A DNA stretch of 64,000 bases from Maribacter arcticus (GTDB taxonomy: Bacteria; Bacteroidota; Bacteroidia; Flavobacteriales; Flavobacteriaceae). The stretch's first letter is position 1, and the number at the start of each line of letters is the position of its first letter. Shown piece after piece: positions 26,295-35,787 of this stretch. The translations under genes and the position numbers were made by a program. The stretch covers positions 1 to 64,000 of the forward strand of contig NZ_FUYL01000012.1 in the NCBI RefSeq assembly GCF_900167935.1, in the 5' to 3' direction. The notes below the pieces were generated by a model. The model was not told the DNA's origin. It saw only the letters and a list, made by a program, of their open reading frames with translations, and made no database searches.

Positions 26295-28412
26295 ATGGCA
26301 GTATTAGAAAATATAAGGAAACGTACAACAGTGTTGATCTTGATAATAGGTTTGGCGCTTTTTGCATTTGTTATTTCTGGTGTTTTTACCAGTAGCAATT
26401 TTGGAGGTGAAAAAGTAGGTTCGTCCGTTGCCGTGATTAATGGTGAGGATGTATCTATAGATGATTTTAGACAAGAGGTGGAGACAGCTTCAAGAAGAGT
26501 TGGCCCAACTGCATCGTCTATGCAAGTTGTTAACCAAGTTTGGGAGAACACAATTAGAAAGAATGTTTTAGGAGCGCAATTCGAAGATTTAGGTATCGGT
26601 ATTGAGCAAGATCAGATTGTTGATTTTCTTCGTACTACGGGATATGCGCAAAATCCTGAATTTCAAAACCAAGATGGTCAGTTCGATCCTAATATCTTTA
26701 AGCAAACAGTAGCAGATTGGAAGGTTAATAACCCAGCACAATATGACGCTTGGTTACAAACCGAGAACGAAATCATTCAATTGGCTAAAGAACAGACTTA
26801 CTTTAATATGGTAAAGGCTGGTATCGGTGCAACATTAAAAGAAGGTGAGTTAGACTATAAGTTGGCAAACGAGAAAATGGATATTAAATATGTAAGAGTA
26901 CCTTACTCTTCAATTCCAGACAGTACTATTACGGTTACTAAAAGTGAGATTGCTGATTACGTTAATGATCATAAAGAGGAATATAAGCAAGATCCAGCAA
27001 GGGATTTACAATATGTATACTTTGAAGAAAAACCATCTGAAGCAGATGAGAATGAGATTAAAGATGCTATTTCAAAACTTTTAGATGACACTGTAGAGTA
27101 TAACTCTCAAACAGATCGTAACGATACTATTAGAGGATTTAGAAATGCTAAAGATGTATCTGCCTTTTTGGACAGAAACTCTGACACGAAGTTTGACACT
27201 ATTTTTAAGGCTAAGAAAAATTTACCTGCTAGTGTTGCGGATACTTTAATGAGCTTGGGCGTAGGTCAAATTTATGGTCCTTATAAAGATGGGGGTTCTT
27301 ATAAGCTTTCAAAAATGATTGCTCGAAAGTCTAACGGTTCTGTAAAAGCTAGTCATATTCTTATGCAATATGCAGGTGCTACTAGGGCTAACCCTGATGT
27401 AACTAGAACAAAAGAAGAAGCAGAGGCAAAAGCAAAAGAATTACTTATAGAAGCTAAAAAATCTGGAGTTGTATTTTCAGAATTGGCTAGAGATAATTCA
27501 GATGGTCCTTCAGCACCGCAAGGAGGTGATTTAGGTTATTTCCAAAGAGGAGTAATGGTTCCTGAATTCAATGATTTTGCATTTAATAATAATGTAGGAA
27601 CAATAGGTTTAGTGGAAACTGATTTTGGATTCCATGTAATTAAAGTTGATGATAAAGAAGACGTAGTTCAGATAGCTACTATTTCTAGAGAGATTGTTGC
27701 GTCGGAAAAAACAATAAACACCTTGTTTACTAAGGCTACAAAATTTGAAATGGAAACTACTGAAGATGAAAGTGCCTTTTCAGCAATGGCTAAAAAAGAA
27801 GAGTTTGTTGTTCGTCCTGTAAACAAAATTAAAGCTTTAGATGAAAACCTTCCTGGGTTAACTAATCAAAGAAATATTGTTCAGTGGGCTTTTAATGGAG
27901 ATACTGAGGTAGGAGATGTTAAGCGTTTCAATATCAACAATGGTTATGCCGTTGTTCAATTAACAGGTAGCTACGCAGAAGGTGTTATGAGTTCAGAAGA
28001 TGCGTCTGTATTGGTTTTACCTATTATTAGAAAAGAGCGTAAGGCGGCTAAAATTATTTCCGCTAATAAAGGTAAGGACATGAGTACTATTGCTTCAGAT
28101 AATAGTGTTTCTATTTCTAATGCATCGGCACTTACAGTGAAGTCACCAACTATTCCAGGTGCAGGTAGTGAGCCAGTTGTTGTAGGTACAGCTTACGGTA
28201 TGGCAAACGGAGCAACTTCAGGTTTAATTGAAGGTAATACAGGGGTATTCAAAATTGAACTTGTAAATAAGACTGAAGCTCCAAAATTGGATAATTACAG
28301 TGTTTATGCAAATCAACTAAAGACTAGTGCTGCAAGTCGTGTGAATACTTCGGTTTACACCGCGTTAAAAGATGCTGCAAAAATTGAAGATAAAAGAGCT
28401 ACTTTTTACTAG
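26295..28412 (+). CDS. PpiD/SurA-type peptidyl-prolyl isomerase, membrane-anchored
   Basis: 705 residues. One N-terminal membrane helix (about 12-33) is followed by a SurA_N-like helical region (INGEDVSIDDFRQEVETA). A parvulin domain lies near residues 350-460, with KASHILMQYAG, FSELARDNSDGPSAPQGGDLGYFQRG and FGFHVIKVDD. A long C-terminal periplasmic part follows, in which a second divergent parvulin-like region is possible. It folds proteins leaving the Sec translocon and supports outer-membrane biogenesis. Length is typical of flavobacterial PpiD. It ends at a bidirectional terminator. Confidence 0.88.
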   Translation: MAVLENIRKRTTVLILIIGLALFAFVISGVFTSSNFGGEKVGSSVAVINGEDVSIDDFRQEVETASRRVGPTASSMQVVNQVWENTIRKNVLGAQFEDLGIGIEQDQIVDFLRTTGYAQNPEFQNQDGQFDPNIFKQTVADWKVNNPAQYDAWLQTENEIIQLAKEQTYFNMVKAGIGATLKEGELDYKLANEKMDIKYVRVPYSSIPDSTITVTKSEIADYVNDHKEEYKQDPARDLQYVYFEEKPSEADENEIKDAISKLLDDTVEYNSQTDRNDTIRGFRNAKDVSAFLDRNSDTKFDTIFKAKKNLPASVADTLMSLGVGQIYGPYKDGGSYKLSKMIARKSNGSVKASHILMQYAGATRANPDVTRTKEEAEAKAKELLIEAKKSGVVFSELARDNSDGPSAPQGGDLGYFQRGVMVPEFNDFAFNNNVGTIGLVETDFGFHVIKVDDKEDVVQIATISREIVASEKTINTLFTKATKFEMETTEDESAFSAMAKKEEFVVRPVNKIKALDENLPGLTNQRNIVQWAFNGDTEVGDVKRFNINNGYAVVQLTGSYAEGVMSSEDASVLVLPIIRKERKAAKIISANKGKDMSTIASDNSVSISNASALTVKSPTIPGAGSEPVVVGTAYGMANGATSGLIEGNTGVFKIELVNKTEAPKLDNYSVYANQLKTSAASRVNTSVYTALKDAAKIEDKRATFY

Positions 28413-28432
28413 TAAAAGATTATAATAGTTAT

Positions 28433-28463
28433 AAAAAGAGCATCCAAAATGGATGCTCTTTTT
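28433..28463. terminator. Bidirectional terminator between convergent genes
   Basis: GAGCATCC (28438-28445) pairs with GGATGCTC (28451-28458), extended by AAAAA on the left and TTTTT on the right. It serves the plus-strand foldase gene and the minus-strand GHMP kinase gene, which converge here. Confidence 0.88.
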
Positions 28464-29375
28464 TTATAGTATCATTTCTTTGTAAGGGAGAATAGTTGAA
28501 TACCCTTTGTTTCTAAAGTAAGTCATTTCAGATGCTGTTCCCGTTACCAAAACAAAGTCACCTCCCCATGCTCCTAAGCTTTTAATAGTGCCTGAGTAAT
28601 CTGAAAAAAGGGTTTCTTTTACCGTAGGTATTTTTAGAGTTTCCGATAGAATTTTTTCATGTGTATTTAATAATGTAACGAATTCTTTTAATTCTTTACA
28701 CTGTAAAATTTTGTTGGTAATGGCATCAATTTTTGAGACTAAAGCAGTTTTATCAAAATCTAGATTTCTATAACTGTTGATGGCGTCACGACTATTTTTC
28801 TTTTTATTGAGATAAACAAAGTAGAGCTGGTCAGAAAATTTGGGTTGAAAATTAACTTCACTAACTGAAGGATTGTATTCGTTACTTCTATATAGAATTG
28901 GGGTATTGTGTTGTGCACAAGCAATATCATAACCACTACCACCAAACGTCGCAGCTAATAAACGGTAAGGGTTCACATTTGCCCATTTTGCTATATTGGC
29001 AATTAAGGTAGATGAGGAACCTAAACCCCAATCTCTAGGGAAAGTAAGTTTTGCTTCAACTGAGTTATATTCGGTTTTACTTGATAAAAAGGAAGGGTTT
29101 AAGTGTTTTGCTTCCAATAAAATTTGTGCTAGTCTTTTAGAAATATCAGTATCTGAAGTATGTATGGTTTTTAGTTCAATTTTAGAAAATTGTGCACTAA
29201 ACCAGATAGTGCCGTTTTCATTTAAACTCTTCCATTCGAATGTTTTTGAGTTTGATGTTTCTAATTTTAGAGATTGTCCGAATTTGGTAGGTAGAGCCAA
29301 CCCTTTAGCACCATCTAAAATGGCGTACTCTGCAGTGAGTAGTAATTTTCCATTGCTATAGAGTTCCTTAGTCAT
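28464..29375 (-). CDS. GYDIA-family GHMP kinase
   Basis: 303 residues. The GHMP ATP-binding motif is PRDWGLGSSSTLIANIAKWA near residue 113, and the family name motif GYDIACAQHNTPILY follows near residue 150. A C-terminal GHMP region contains KSLGAWGGDFVLVTG. It belongs to the mevalonate/phosphomevalonate kinase superfamily. In flavobacteria it is encoded beside HMG-CoA reductase, as here (10-base gap), so a role in mevalonate-pathway isoprenoid synthesis is likely, although the exact phosphorylation step is not fixed by sequence. Confidence 0.87.
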   Translation of the reverse strand: MTKELYSNGKLLLTAEYAILDGAKGLALPTKFGQSLKLETSNSKTFEWKSLNENGTIWFSAQFSKIELKTIHTSDTDISKRLAQILLEAKHLNPSFLSSKTEYNSVEAKLTFPRDWGLGSSSTLIANIAKWANVNPYRLLAATFGGSGYDIACAQHNTPILYRSNEYNPSVSEVNFQPKFSDQLYFVYLNKKKNSRDAINSYRNLDFDKTALVSKIDAITNKILQCKELKEFVTLLNTHEKILSETLKIPTVKETLFSDYSGTIKSLGAWGGDFVLVTGTASEMTYFRNKGYSTILPYKEMIL

Positions 29376-29385
29376 TTCGCAATAC

Positions 29386-30702
29386 TTATTTCCTTAGTGC
29401 GTTCAATTGTAGTTCCACTTCGTGATGAGTAACGATATTCGTTCTAAAATGGGTGACTAACTTCCCTTTTTCAAGGTCTGAAGCTCCAAGTTGATTTAAG
29501 ATATTTAATAGATGCATTTTCATATGACCTTTTTGAATACCTGTTGTTACCAATGAGCTAACTGCTGCAAAATTCTGTGCAAGACCGGCAACGGCAATAA
29601 TTTGCATGAGTTCTTCGGCAGAAGGGTTTTGAAGTATTTCTAAGTTTAATTTAACCAATGGGTGTAGGTTTGTTAGGCCGCCAACAGTACCCAATGCCAA
29701 GGGTAATTCAATCCAAAATGTAAATATGCCATTTTCTATTTCGGCATGTGTTAGGCTGCTATATTGGCCATTTCTACATGCATAGGCATGAATACCTGCC
29801 TCCACAGCCCTAAAGTCATTACCGGTCGCTAAAACCACAGCATCGATTCCGTTCATAATGCCCTTGTTGTGGGTCACTGCACGATAAGGTTCAATCTGGG
29901 CTATTTTAATTGCTTGTATTATTTTTTCTGCCGTATGTTGAGGAGATATGTCTGCGCTTAATTGTAGCTCTTCTACAGGGCAGCTAACCTGAGCGCGTAC
30001 CGTACAATTAGGCACGTAATTAGACAAAATACTCATGATTACTTCAACATTTTTTTCCTCATCAGAAAAACCATCATAAGCAGCTGTTTCTTTTTTTAAA
30101 GTTGTCGCAAATTGCTCTAAACAACTATTTATGAAATTTGCCCCCATAGCGTCCTTAGTTTGAAAGGTAGCATGTAGTTGATAATAGTTTTTTAGCTCAG
30201 CTGTCTTATTTTTTAAAACGATATCACTGATACCACCACCTCTTTTTTCCATACTAGTGGTGAGTGAAGTGCTTTCAGCTAGTAATTTCGGTTTTAAATA
30301 AGTGAAAAAACTACTTAGCTTTTCAAAATTTCCTTTAAATAAGAAATGTACTTGACCTACTTTTTCAGTTCCTAGAACTTCGGTTTTAAAACCTCCTCTA
30401 TTTAGCCAGAATTTGGCAGCTTTACTTGCTGCAGCAATTACCGAGCTTTCTTCTATTGCCATTGGTATGGCAAACAATTTATTATTAATCAAAAAATTTG
30501 GAGCTATACCTAATGGTAGGTATAAATTGGTGAGGGTGTTTTCTATAAACTCATCATGTAACTGTTGAATATTGGAATTCTGGTTCCAATACGTTTGTAG
30601 AATTTTTATTGATTGTTCTTTGTTTTGTGTGTAATTGGAGGTTACCCAATCTATTTTCTCTTCTTTCGTAAGTTTGGAAAAACCACTAATCGGCTCAGTC
30701 AT
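29386..30702 (-). CDS. Hydroxymethylglutaryl-CoA reductase, class II (degradative-type)
   Basis: 438 residues. Class II HMG-CoA reductase signatures are EESSVIAAASKAAKFW near residue 79 (catalytic Glu), DAMGANFINSCLEQF near residue 180, HNKGIMNGIDAVVLATGNDFRAVEAG near residue 275 (catalytic Lys and Asp), and a C-terminal GHMKMHLLN with the catalytic His. Automated naming calls this form degradative, but pairing with a GHMP kinase indicates a biosynthetic role, making mevalonate from HMG-CoA. It is the first gene of the two-gene operon. Confidence 0.92.
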   Translation of the reverse strand: MTEPISGFSKLTKEEKIDWVTSNYTQNKEQSIKILQTYWNQNSNIQQLHDEFIENTLTNLYLPLGIAPNFLINNKLFAIPMAIEESSVIAAASKAAKFWLNRGGFKTEVLGTEKVGQVHFLFKGNFEKLSSFFTYLKPKLLAESTSLTTSMEKRGGGISDIVLKNKTAELKNYYQLHATFQTKDAMGANFINSCLEQFATTLKKETAAYDGFSDEEKNVEVIMSILSNYVPNCTVRAQVSCPVEELQLSADISPQHTAEKIIQAIKIAQIEPYRAVTHNKGIMNGIDAVVLATGNDFRAVEAGIHAYACRNGQYSSLTHAEIENGIFTFWIELPLALGTVGGLTNLHPLVKLNLEILQNPSAEELMQIIAVAGLAQNFAAVSSLVTTGIQKGHMKMHLLNILNQLGASDLEKGKLVTHFRTNIVTHHEVELQLNALRK

Positions 30703-30911
30703 TTAGGTATAACTTTCTTCTAAAGGTTGATATAACTATACGGCATTTATTTAAAAGGCCTTTTGTTTTTTATGAGAGTAAATATAAGCATATTGGTACG
30801 AACCTTTATATGTGGATTAAAGCGTTAAAAGCTGTTTCTTTTTCGGTGTAAATTGTGGTTTTTTAAGGAATTTGTGGTAAACTTGAGAGATTTAACAAAA
30901 TTCTAATTTTT

Positions 30912-33077
30912 ATGCGAAAAACACACTTATTTACATTGATTGTACTAGTTTTCAATGTATTTACTTGGGCACAGGAGAAACAAATTGAGGTAACGGATAT
31001 ATATCAAGGTGCTTTTAGAACCGAAGGAATGGATGCATTGCGCTCTATGAATAATGGAAAACAGTATACGGTTCTTAACATGGATAGAATAAATCAATCT
31101 TCAACCATTGATAAATATGACTATAAGACACTAAACAAGGTTTCTACTATAGTATCATCTGCAGATTTAAACGACATTCCTAATTTCTCAGCGTACAGTT
31201 TTAGTGCCGATGAAAAAAAGATATTACTGTCAACCGAGATAGAACCTATATTCAGACGCTCTACTTTAGGTGTTTTTTATGTGTTTGATGTAGAATCTAA
31301 AAAGGTAGTGCGAATAAGCGATGCTAAAATACAAGAGCCAACGCTTTCGCCAAACGGTAAGTTAGTTGCATACGTAAAGGATAATAATATTTACCTATTT
31401 AATATAGCAACAGGTGAAACTAAGAAGGTAACTGTTGATGGGGTTAAAAACAAAATTATCAACGGAGTAACTGACTGGGTATATGAAGAAGAATTTGCAT
31501 TTGTACGAGCTTTTGAGTGGAATGCCGATGGAACTAAAATAGCTTTTTTGCGTTTTGATGAGACCAATGTTCCTGAATTTTCTATGGATGTTTATGGAAC
31601 CGGATTATATCAACAGTCACACGTTTTTAAATACCCAAAAGCAGGAGAGAACAATTCATTCGTGACTTTGCATCTTTTAGATGTAGCCAGTGGTAAAATA
31701 GCTTCGGTGGACTTAAACGATGCGTATTATGTGCCTCGAATTAAGTGGAAGAACAATAAAAACATGTTGAGTGTACAGACATTAAACAGGCATCAAAACC
31801 ATTTAACCATGTATTCTGTTAATGCTAAAACTAGTAAAGTTTCAATTCTATTAGAAGAGACAGATGACGCCTACGTCGATATAACAGACAACTTAACTTT
31901 TTTAGAGGATGATAGTTTTATCTGGTCAAGTGAAAAGGATGGTTGGAATCATATATACTTATATAATGAAGATGGCGAATTAATGAACCAGATTACCAAA
32001 GGTGATTGGGAGGTGACCAAATATTATGGGTATGATCAGAATGAAGATAAGATATACTATCAATCTACTGAAAATGGTTCTATAAATAGAGGTATATATA
32101 ATATTAGTAGTGGCGGTGATGATAAAAAAGCATTGGCAGTCATTGCAGGCGCTAACAACGCATCTTTTAGTGCCGATTTCACTTATTTTATAAATACATT
32201 TTCAAGCGCAGAAATACCGCCAGTTTATACGCTACATCAAGCCGTAAATGGTAAGAAGATAAAAGATATAAAGGATAATCAGCAATTACTTCAAAAGTTA
32301 GAAGGGTATAAGATGAGTTCGAAAGAATTCTCTACGATTTCTATTAATGGCAATAATCTTAATATGTATATGATTAAGCCAAAAGATTTTGACCCATCAA
32401 AGAAATACCCATTATTAATGTATCAATATAGTGGTCCGGGTTCGCAAAATGTTTCTAATAGTTGGATGGGAGCTAACGATTACTGGCACCAAATGTTAGT
32501 GTCAGAAGGGTATGTTATTGCCTGTGTTGATGGTAGGGGAACTGGTTATAAAGGAAGTGATTTTAAGAAGGTTACTTATATGAATCTAGTGAAATACGAA
32601 ACGGAAGACCAAATAGCTGCAGCAAAAAAGTTAAGCGAGCTAGAATATATTGATGAGAATAGAACAGGAATCTGGGGATGGAGTTTTGGTGGCCATATGT
32701 CAACAAACTGTCTTCTTAAAGGTAACGATGTTTTTGAAACCGCTATCGCAGTGGCACCGGTGACTTCATGGCGTTTTTATGATACAATTTACACCGAACG
32801 TTTTATGCGCACACCAGCCGAAAACCCTAGTGGCTATGATGATAATTCTCCATTTAATTATCCTGAATTGTTAGAAGGTAATTATTTGTTGATTCACGGT
32901 TCAGGTGATGATAATGTACATGTTCAAAATTCTATGCGTATGATAGAAGCATTGATTCAGGCAAACAAGCAATTCGATTGGGGTATCTATCCAGATAAAA
33001 ACCATGGTATTAATGGTGGAAATACAAGAATTCACCTATTCAATAAAATGACCAATTTCATAAAAGAAAAATTATAA
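30912..33077 (+). CDS. Dipeptidyl peptidase IV (S9 family)
   Basis: 721 residues with a signal peptide (about 1-20, TWAQ). An eight-bladed propeller (about 40-470) contains the Glu pair of DPP-IV in WVYEEEFAF near residue 192. The alpha/beta-hydrolase domain carries the Ser in GWSFGGHMS near 590, the Asp in HGSGDDNVHVQ near 665 and the His in DKNHGING near 697. It removes X-Pro or X-Ala dipeptides in the periplasm. The peptide transporter 15 bases downstream would import the products, so the pair forms a dipeptide-use operon. Confidence 0.93.
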   Translation: MRKTHLFTLIVLVFNVFTWAQEKQIEVTDIYQGAFRTEGMDALRSMNNGKQYTVLNMDRINQSSTIDKYDYKTLNKVSTIVSSADLNDIPNFSAYSFSADEKKILLSTEIEPIFRRSTLGVFYVFDVESKKVVRISDAKIQEPTLSPNGKLVAYVKDNNIYLFNIATGETKKVTVDGVKNKIINGVTDWVYEEEFAFVRAFEWNADGTKIAFLRFDETNVPEFSMDVYGTGLYQQSHVFKYPKAGENNSFVTLHLLDVASGKIASVDLNDAYYVPRIKWKNNKNMLSVQTLNRHQNHLTMYSVNAKTSKVSILLEETDDAYVDITDNLTFLEDDSFIWSSEKDGWNHIYLYNEDGELMNQITKGDWEVTKYYGYDQNEDKIYYQSTENGSINRGIYNISSGGDDKKALAVIAGANNASFSADFTYFINTFSSAEIPPVYTLHQAVNGKKIKDIKDNQQLLQKLEGYKMSSKEFSTISINGNNLNMYMIKPKDFDPSKKYPLLMYQYSGPGSQNVSNSWMGANDYWHQMLVSEGYVIACVDGRGTGYKGSDFKKVTYMNLVKYETEDQIAAAKKLSELEYIDENRTGIWGWSFGGHMSTNCLLKGNDVFETAIAVAPVTSWRFYDTIYTERFMRTPAENPSGYDDNSPFNYPELLEGNYLLIHGSGDDNVHVQNSMRMIEALIQANKQFDWGIYPDKNHGINGGNTRIHLFNKMTNFIKEKL

Positions 33078-33092
33078 ACCAACCATACGACT

Positions 33093-34628
33093 ATGACTGA
33101 AGTTAATACAGAATACAGTGACCAAAAGCAGATGCTAGGCCACCCCCAGGGATTATTTTATTTGTTTTTTGCAGAATTATGGGAACGATTTAGTTTCTAT
33201 GGTATGCGCGCGCTGCTTACGCTTTACATGGTAAATGTAATATTTGAAGCACTGGCCGAGAGAGATTTTGCAACTGCTGCCGTTTATGCTTCTTATGGTT
33301 CTTTAGTATATGCATCTACAGTAATTGGTGGAAAGATTTCAGATCAAATCTTAGGGATGAGAAACTCCATTTTTTTAGGCGGTATACTAATGGCTATTGG
33401 CCATTTTGTATTGGCAGTTGAGAATGACATTGCATTTTTCTTGGCGTTGTCTTTAATAATTGTGGGCAACGGATTTTTTAAACCTAATATTTCCACATTT
33501 GTTGGAACATTATATGAAAAAGGAGACCCTAAAAAAGATTCTGGTTTCACTATTTTCTACATGGGTATCAACATTGGAGGTTGGGTAGCTCCACTTTTAT
33601 GTGGTTGGTTAGCTGCGAAATATGGCTGGCACTACGGTTTTGGATTGGCAGGCATAGGAATGTTAACAGGCCTGATTGTTTTCTGGAGGGGTATAAAAAG
33701 GAATGTTTTTGGAGCACGAGGACTTCCACCTAATGAACAGGTTATGAATAAAAAGATTCTTGGAATTAAGCAGGGAATACTTGTTCCTGTTTTGGCTGTG
33801 ATTTCGGCTCCATTAATTGCTTTATTATTAGCATCTTATAAATCAATTGCAACGGATGGAATTTTTGGAGGTCAGAATATTGTAAACGTAATCTTTCAGG
33901 GTATAGGAATTGCTGTTTTAGCTTATCTAGCTTATGAGATGTATAGGGCTACTTTAGAGGAGAGAAAAAAGCTTTTTGTAGCTGTTTTAATTACGGTTTT
34001 CATGACTATATTCTGGGGTTTTCATGAGCTTTCAGGTAGTGTAATAACTTTATTTGCAGCAAGAAATATTGATCTAGAGGGCATCATGAGTGCTGCTCAG
34101 ACGAATTCGCTGAATTCTATGTGGATTATCATACTTGCAATTCCCATATCGATGATGTGGACATGGTTGAGTAAGAAAAATTCGAATCCACGTACCCCTT
34201 ATAAATTTGGACTAGGATTACTTTTTGCGGGTATTAGTTTCTATGTTCTTGCAATCAGTGGTGCAAGTGCTAATGCAAATGGATTAGTGCCTTTTGCATA
34301 CCTTTTATTAATGTATTTTTTACTTTCCATAGGTGAATTATTTATGTCTCCGGTTGGTCTTTCTAAAATTACAGATTTGTCTCCAAAACGAATTGTAGCG
34401 TTCATGATGGGTGTTTGGTTTTTATCATCGGCTTTTGCGTTTCAAATAGTTGGTTTTATTGGAAAACAATTGGCAATCGAAAGTACTGATAAGAATGTCG
34501 GCGGGTTTGATACTTTGGCCATTTATACAGACGGTTTTATGCTTATTGCAAAATACGCTTTAGCAGCAGGTTTAATAGTCTTGGTAGCTTCGCCATTCAT
34601 TAAAAAACTAATGGGTAAAATTCATTAA
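33093..34628 (+). CDS. POT-family proton-dependent peptide transporter
   Basis: 511 residues with 12-14 membrane helices. The family signature ELWERFSFYGMRALLTLYM (ExxERF) lies near residue 24, followed by GGKISDQILGMRN and the PTR2 motif FTIFYMGINIGGWVAPL near residue 150. It imports di- and tripeptides with protons across the inner membrane. It follows DPP-IV in the same orientation. Its stop lies one base from the stop of the truncated comEC gene on the other strand. Confidence 0.93.
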   Translation: MTEVNTEYSDQKQMLGHPQGLFYLFFAELWERFSFYGMRALLTLYMVNVIFEALAERDFATAAVYASYGSLVYASTVIGGKISDQILGMRNSIFLGGILMAIGHFVLAVENDIAFFLALSLIIVGNGFFKPNISTFVGTLYEKGDPKKDSGFTIFYMGINIGGWVAPLLCGWLAAKYGWHYGFGLAGIGMLTGLIVFWRGIKRNVFGARGLPPNEQVMNKKILGIKQGILVPVLAVISAPLIALLLASYKSIATDGIFGGQNIVNVIFQGIGIAVLAYLAYEMYRATLEERKKLFVAVLITVFMTIFWGFHELSGSVITLFAARNIDLEGIMSAAQTNSLNSMWIIILAIPISMMWTWLSKKNSNPRTPYKFGLGLLFAGISFYVLAISGASANANGLVPFAYLLLMYFLLSIGELFMSPVGLSKITDLSPKRIVAFMMGVWFLSSAFAFQIVGFIGKQLAIESTDKNVGGFDTLAIYTDGFMLIAKYALAAGLIVLVASPFIKKLMGKIH

Positions 34629-34629
34629 A

Positions 34630-35748
34630 TTAGTTCTCCAAATCAAAATAATAAGCTCCCTTTTCACCAGTATAGTGAAAGGGGATTTTATTTTTTAAAC
34701 AAGTCATTCTCCAGCGGTCAATATAACTTCGGTAATTACTGCCATCAGCAATAATTTCTTTAGGGTTGATCCTATCTATGAATCTCTCAAGATTAATTTT
34801 TGGTGATTGGGTTAATAGAATTGTTTCCATTGATGTGCTTTTAGGATAAATACCTGCACTATCTAAAACCAGTAGTATTTCATTTTTAAAAGAGTAGCTA
34901 TTCTTCAAAGAATCGAATTGGGTCAATTCTATTCGTTCAGCAGTCTGATAATCTGAAATCAGATTGTTAGCCATTTCCGTCGAATTCGATAAGATGGATA
35001 AATTCCTGCCGCTTCTATTGAATAGGATACTCCTTTTGGTTTGATGTAGAACAATTGCTTCCGTTATTTTGGATGCTTCAATTTTTTGAAAAGAAGTATA
35101 GCATTGAAAACATAGTAAACTAATCAAAAATATAGCGATGCGTTTGTAGGTAAATAGGGTACAGGCTTTAATAAACAAAACGATGGTTATAATAGACAGA
35201 ATAAGTTGTCCGAAATCGAACGAAATAGAACTGAAAATAAAACTTTCTTGTTTCGCGACCCAGCCGATTAAATTGTTCATTAGGTTTATTATTCCATTAT
35301 AAAACCATACAATTTGTGAGGGAAGCCAATTTATCAGGGAAAGGAATATCACTAAAATACCTATACCTAAAATAACACCTAAAGCAGGAACTATTATTAA
35401 ATTGGAAATAAAAAATAATCCTGGAAATTGATGAAAGTAATATAGACTTATTGGCAATACACCCAATTGGGCAGCTATACTTACACAGAGAAGTTGCCAA
35501 AAATATCGGACAAACGTGTTCTTCGGAAAATACAATTTTTTAAGCAAAGGAAAAATCCATAATATAGCGAATACTGCCGCGTAACTCATTTGAAAGCCAA
35601 CCTGAAATAATAAACTGGGATTAATAAAAAGTAGAATGAATAATATAGATAAAGCTAGAATGTTAAAGGAGTTGCTAGGCCTATTTAAATATATCGCATA
35701 AGCTACGAATGTGAACATTGTTGTAGCGCGAATAATACTTGTTATCAA
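34630..35748 (-). pseudogene. comEC: comEC/rec2, 3' half only, cut by an integrated element
   Basis: About 372 residues of a ComEC DNA-uptake channel are readable. The competence-domain stretch SIIRATTMFTFVAYAIYLNRP is followed by a series of membrane helices and a C-terminal metallo-beta-lactamase-like remnant region (VLDSAGIYPKSTSMETILLTQ, PKEIIADGSNYRSY). Full flavobacterial ComEC proteins are about 650-700 residues, so the N-terminal OB-fold domain and first helices are missing. Homology fades just beyond residue 1, about 40 bases from the start of a large serine recombinase. No ATG begins this frame; the apparent first codon is TTG. The remaining half should lie beyond base 64000. Natural transformation would be lost unless the element excises. 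Confidence 0.85.
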
Positions 35749-35787
35749 ACCAAATATGGTACAAACTAAATTTATTATATTAGTGTT
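35749..35787. other. Probable attachment junction of the serine-recombinase element in comEC
   Basis: This is the interval between recognisable comEC sequence and the start codon of the large serine recombinase. Large serine recombinases are usually encoded right beside their attachment site and cross over at a central dinucleotide, so the attL or attR core should lie here or slightly into either side. The interval is AT-rich with no repeat visible inside the window. The partner end is outside. Confidence 0.55.

Noticed and set aside
29386-30702. A catabolic mevalonate operon suggested by the degradative label of HMG-CoA reductase
   Set aside because: The reductase is paired with a GYDIA GHMP kinase, as in flavobacterial isoprenoid synthesis, so a biosynthetic role is more likely.
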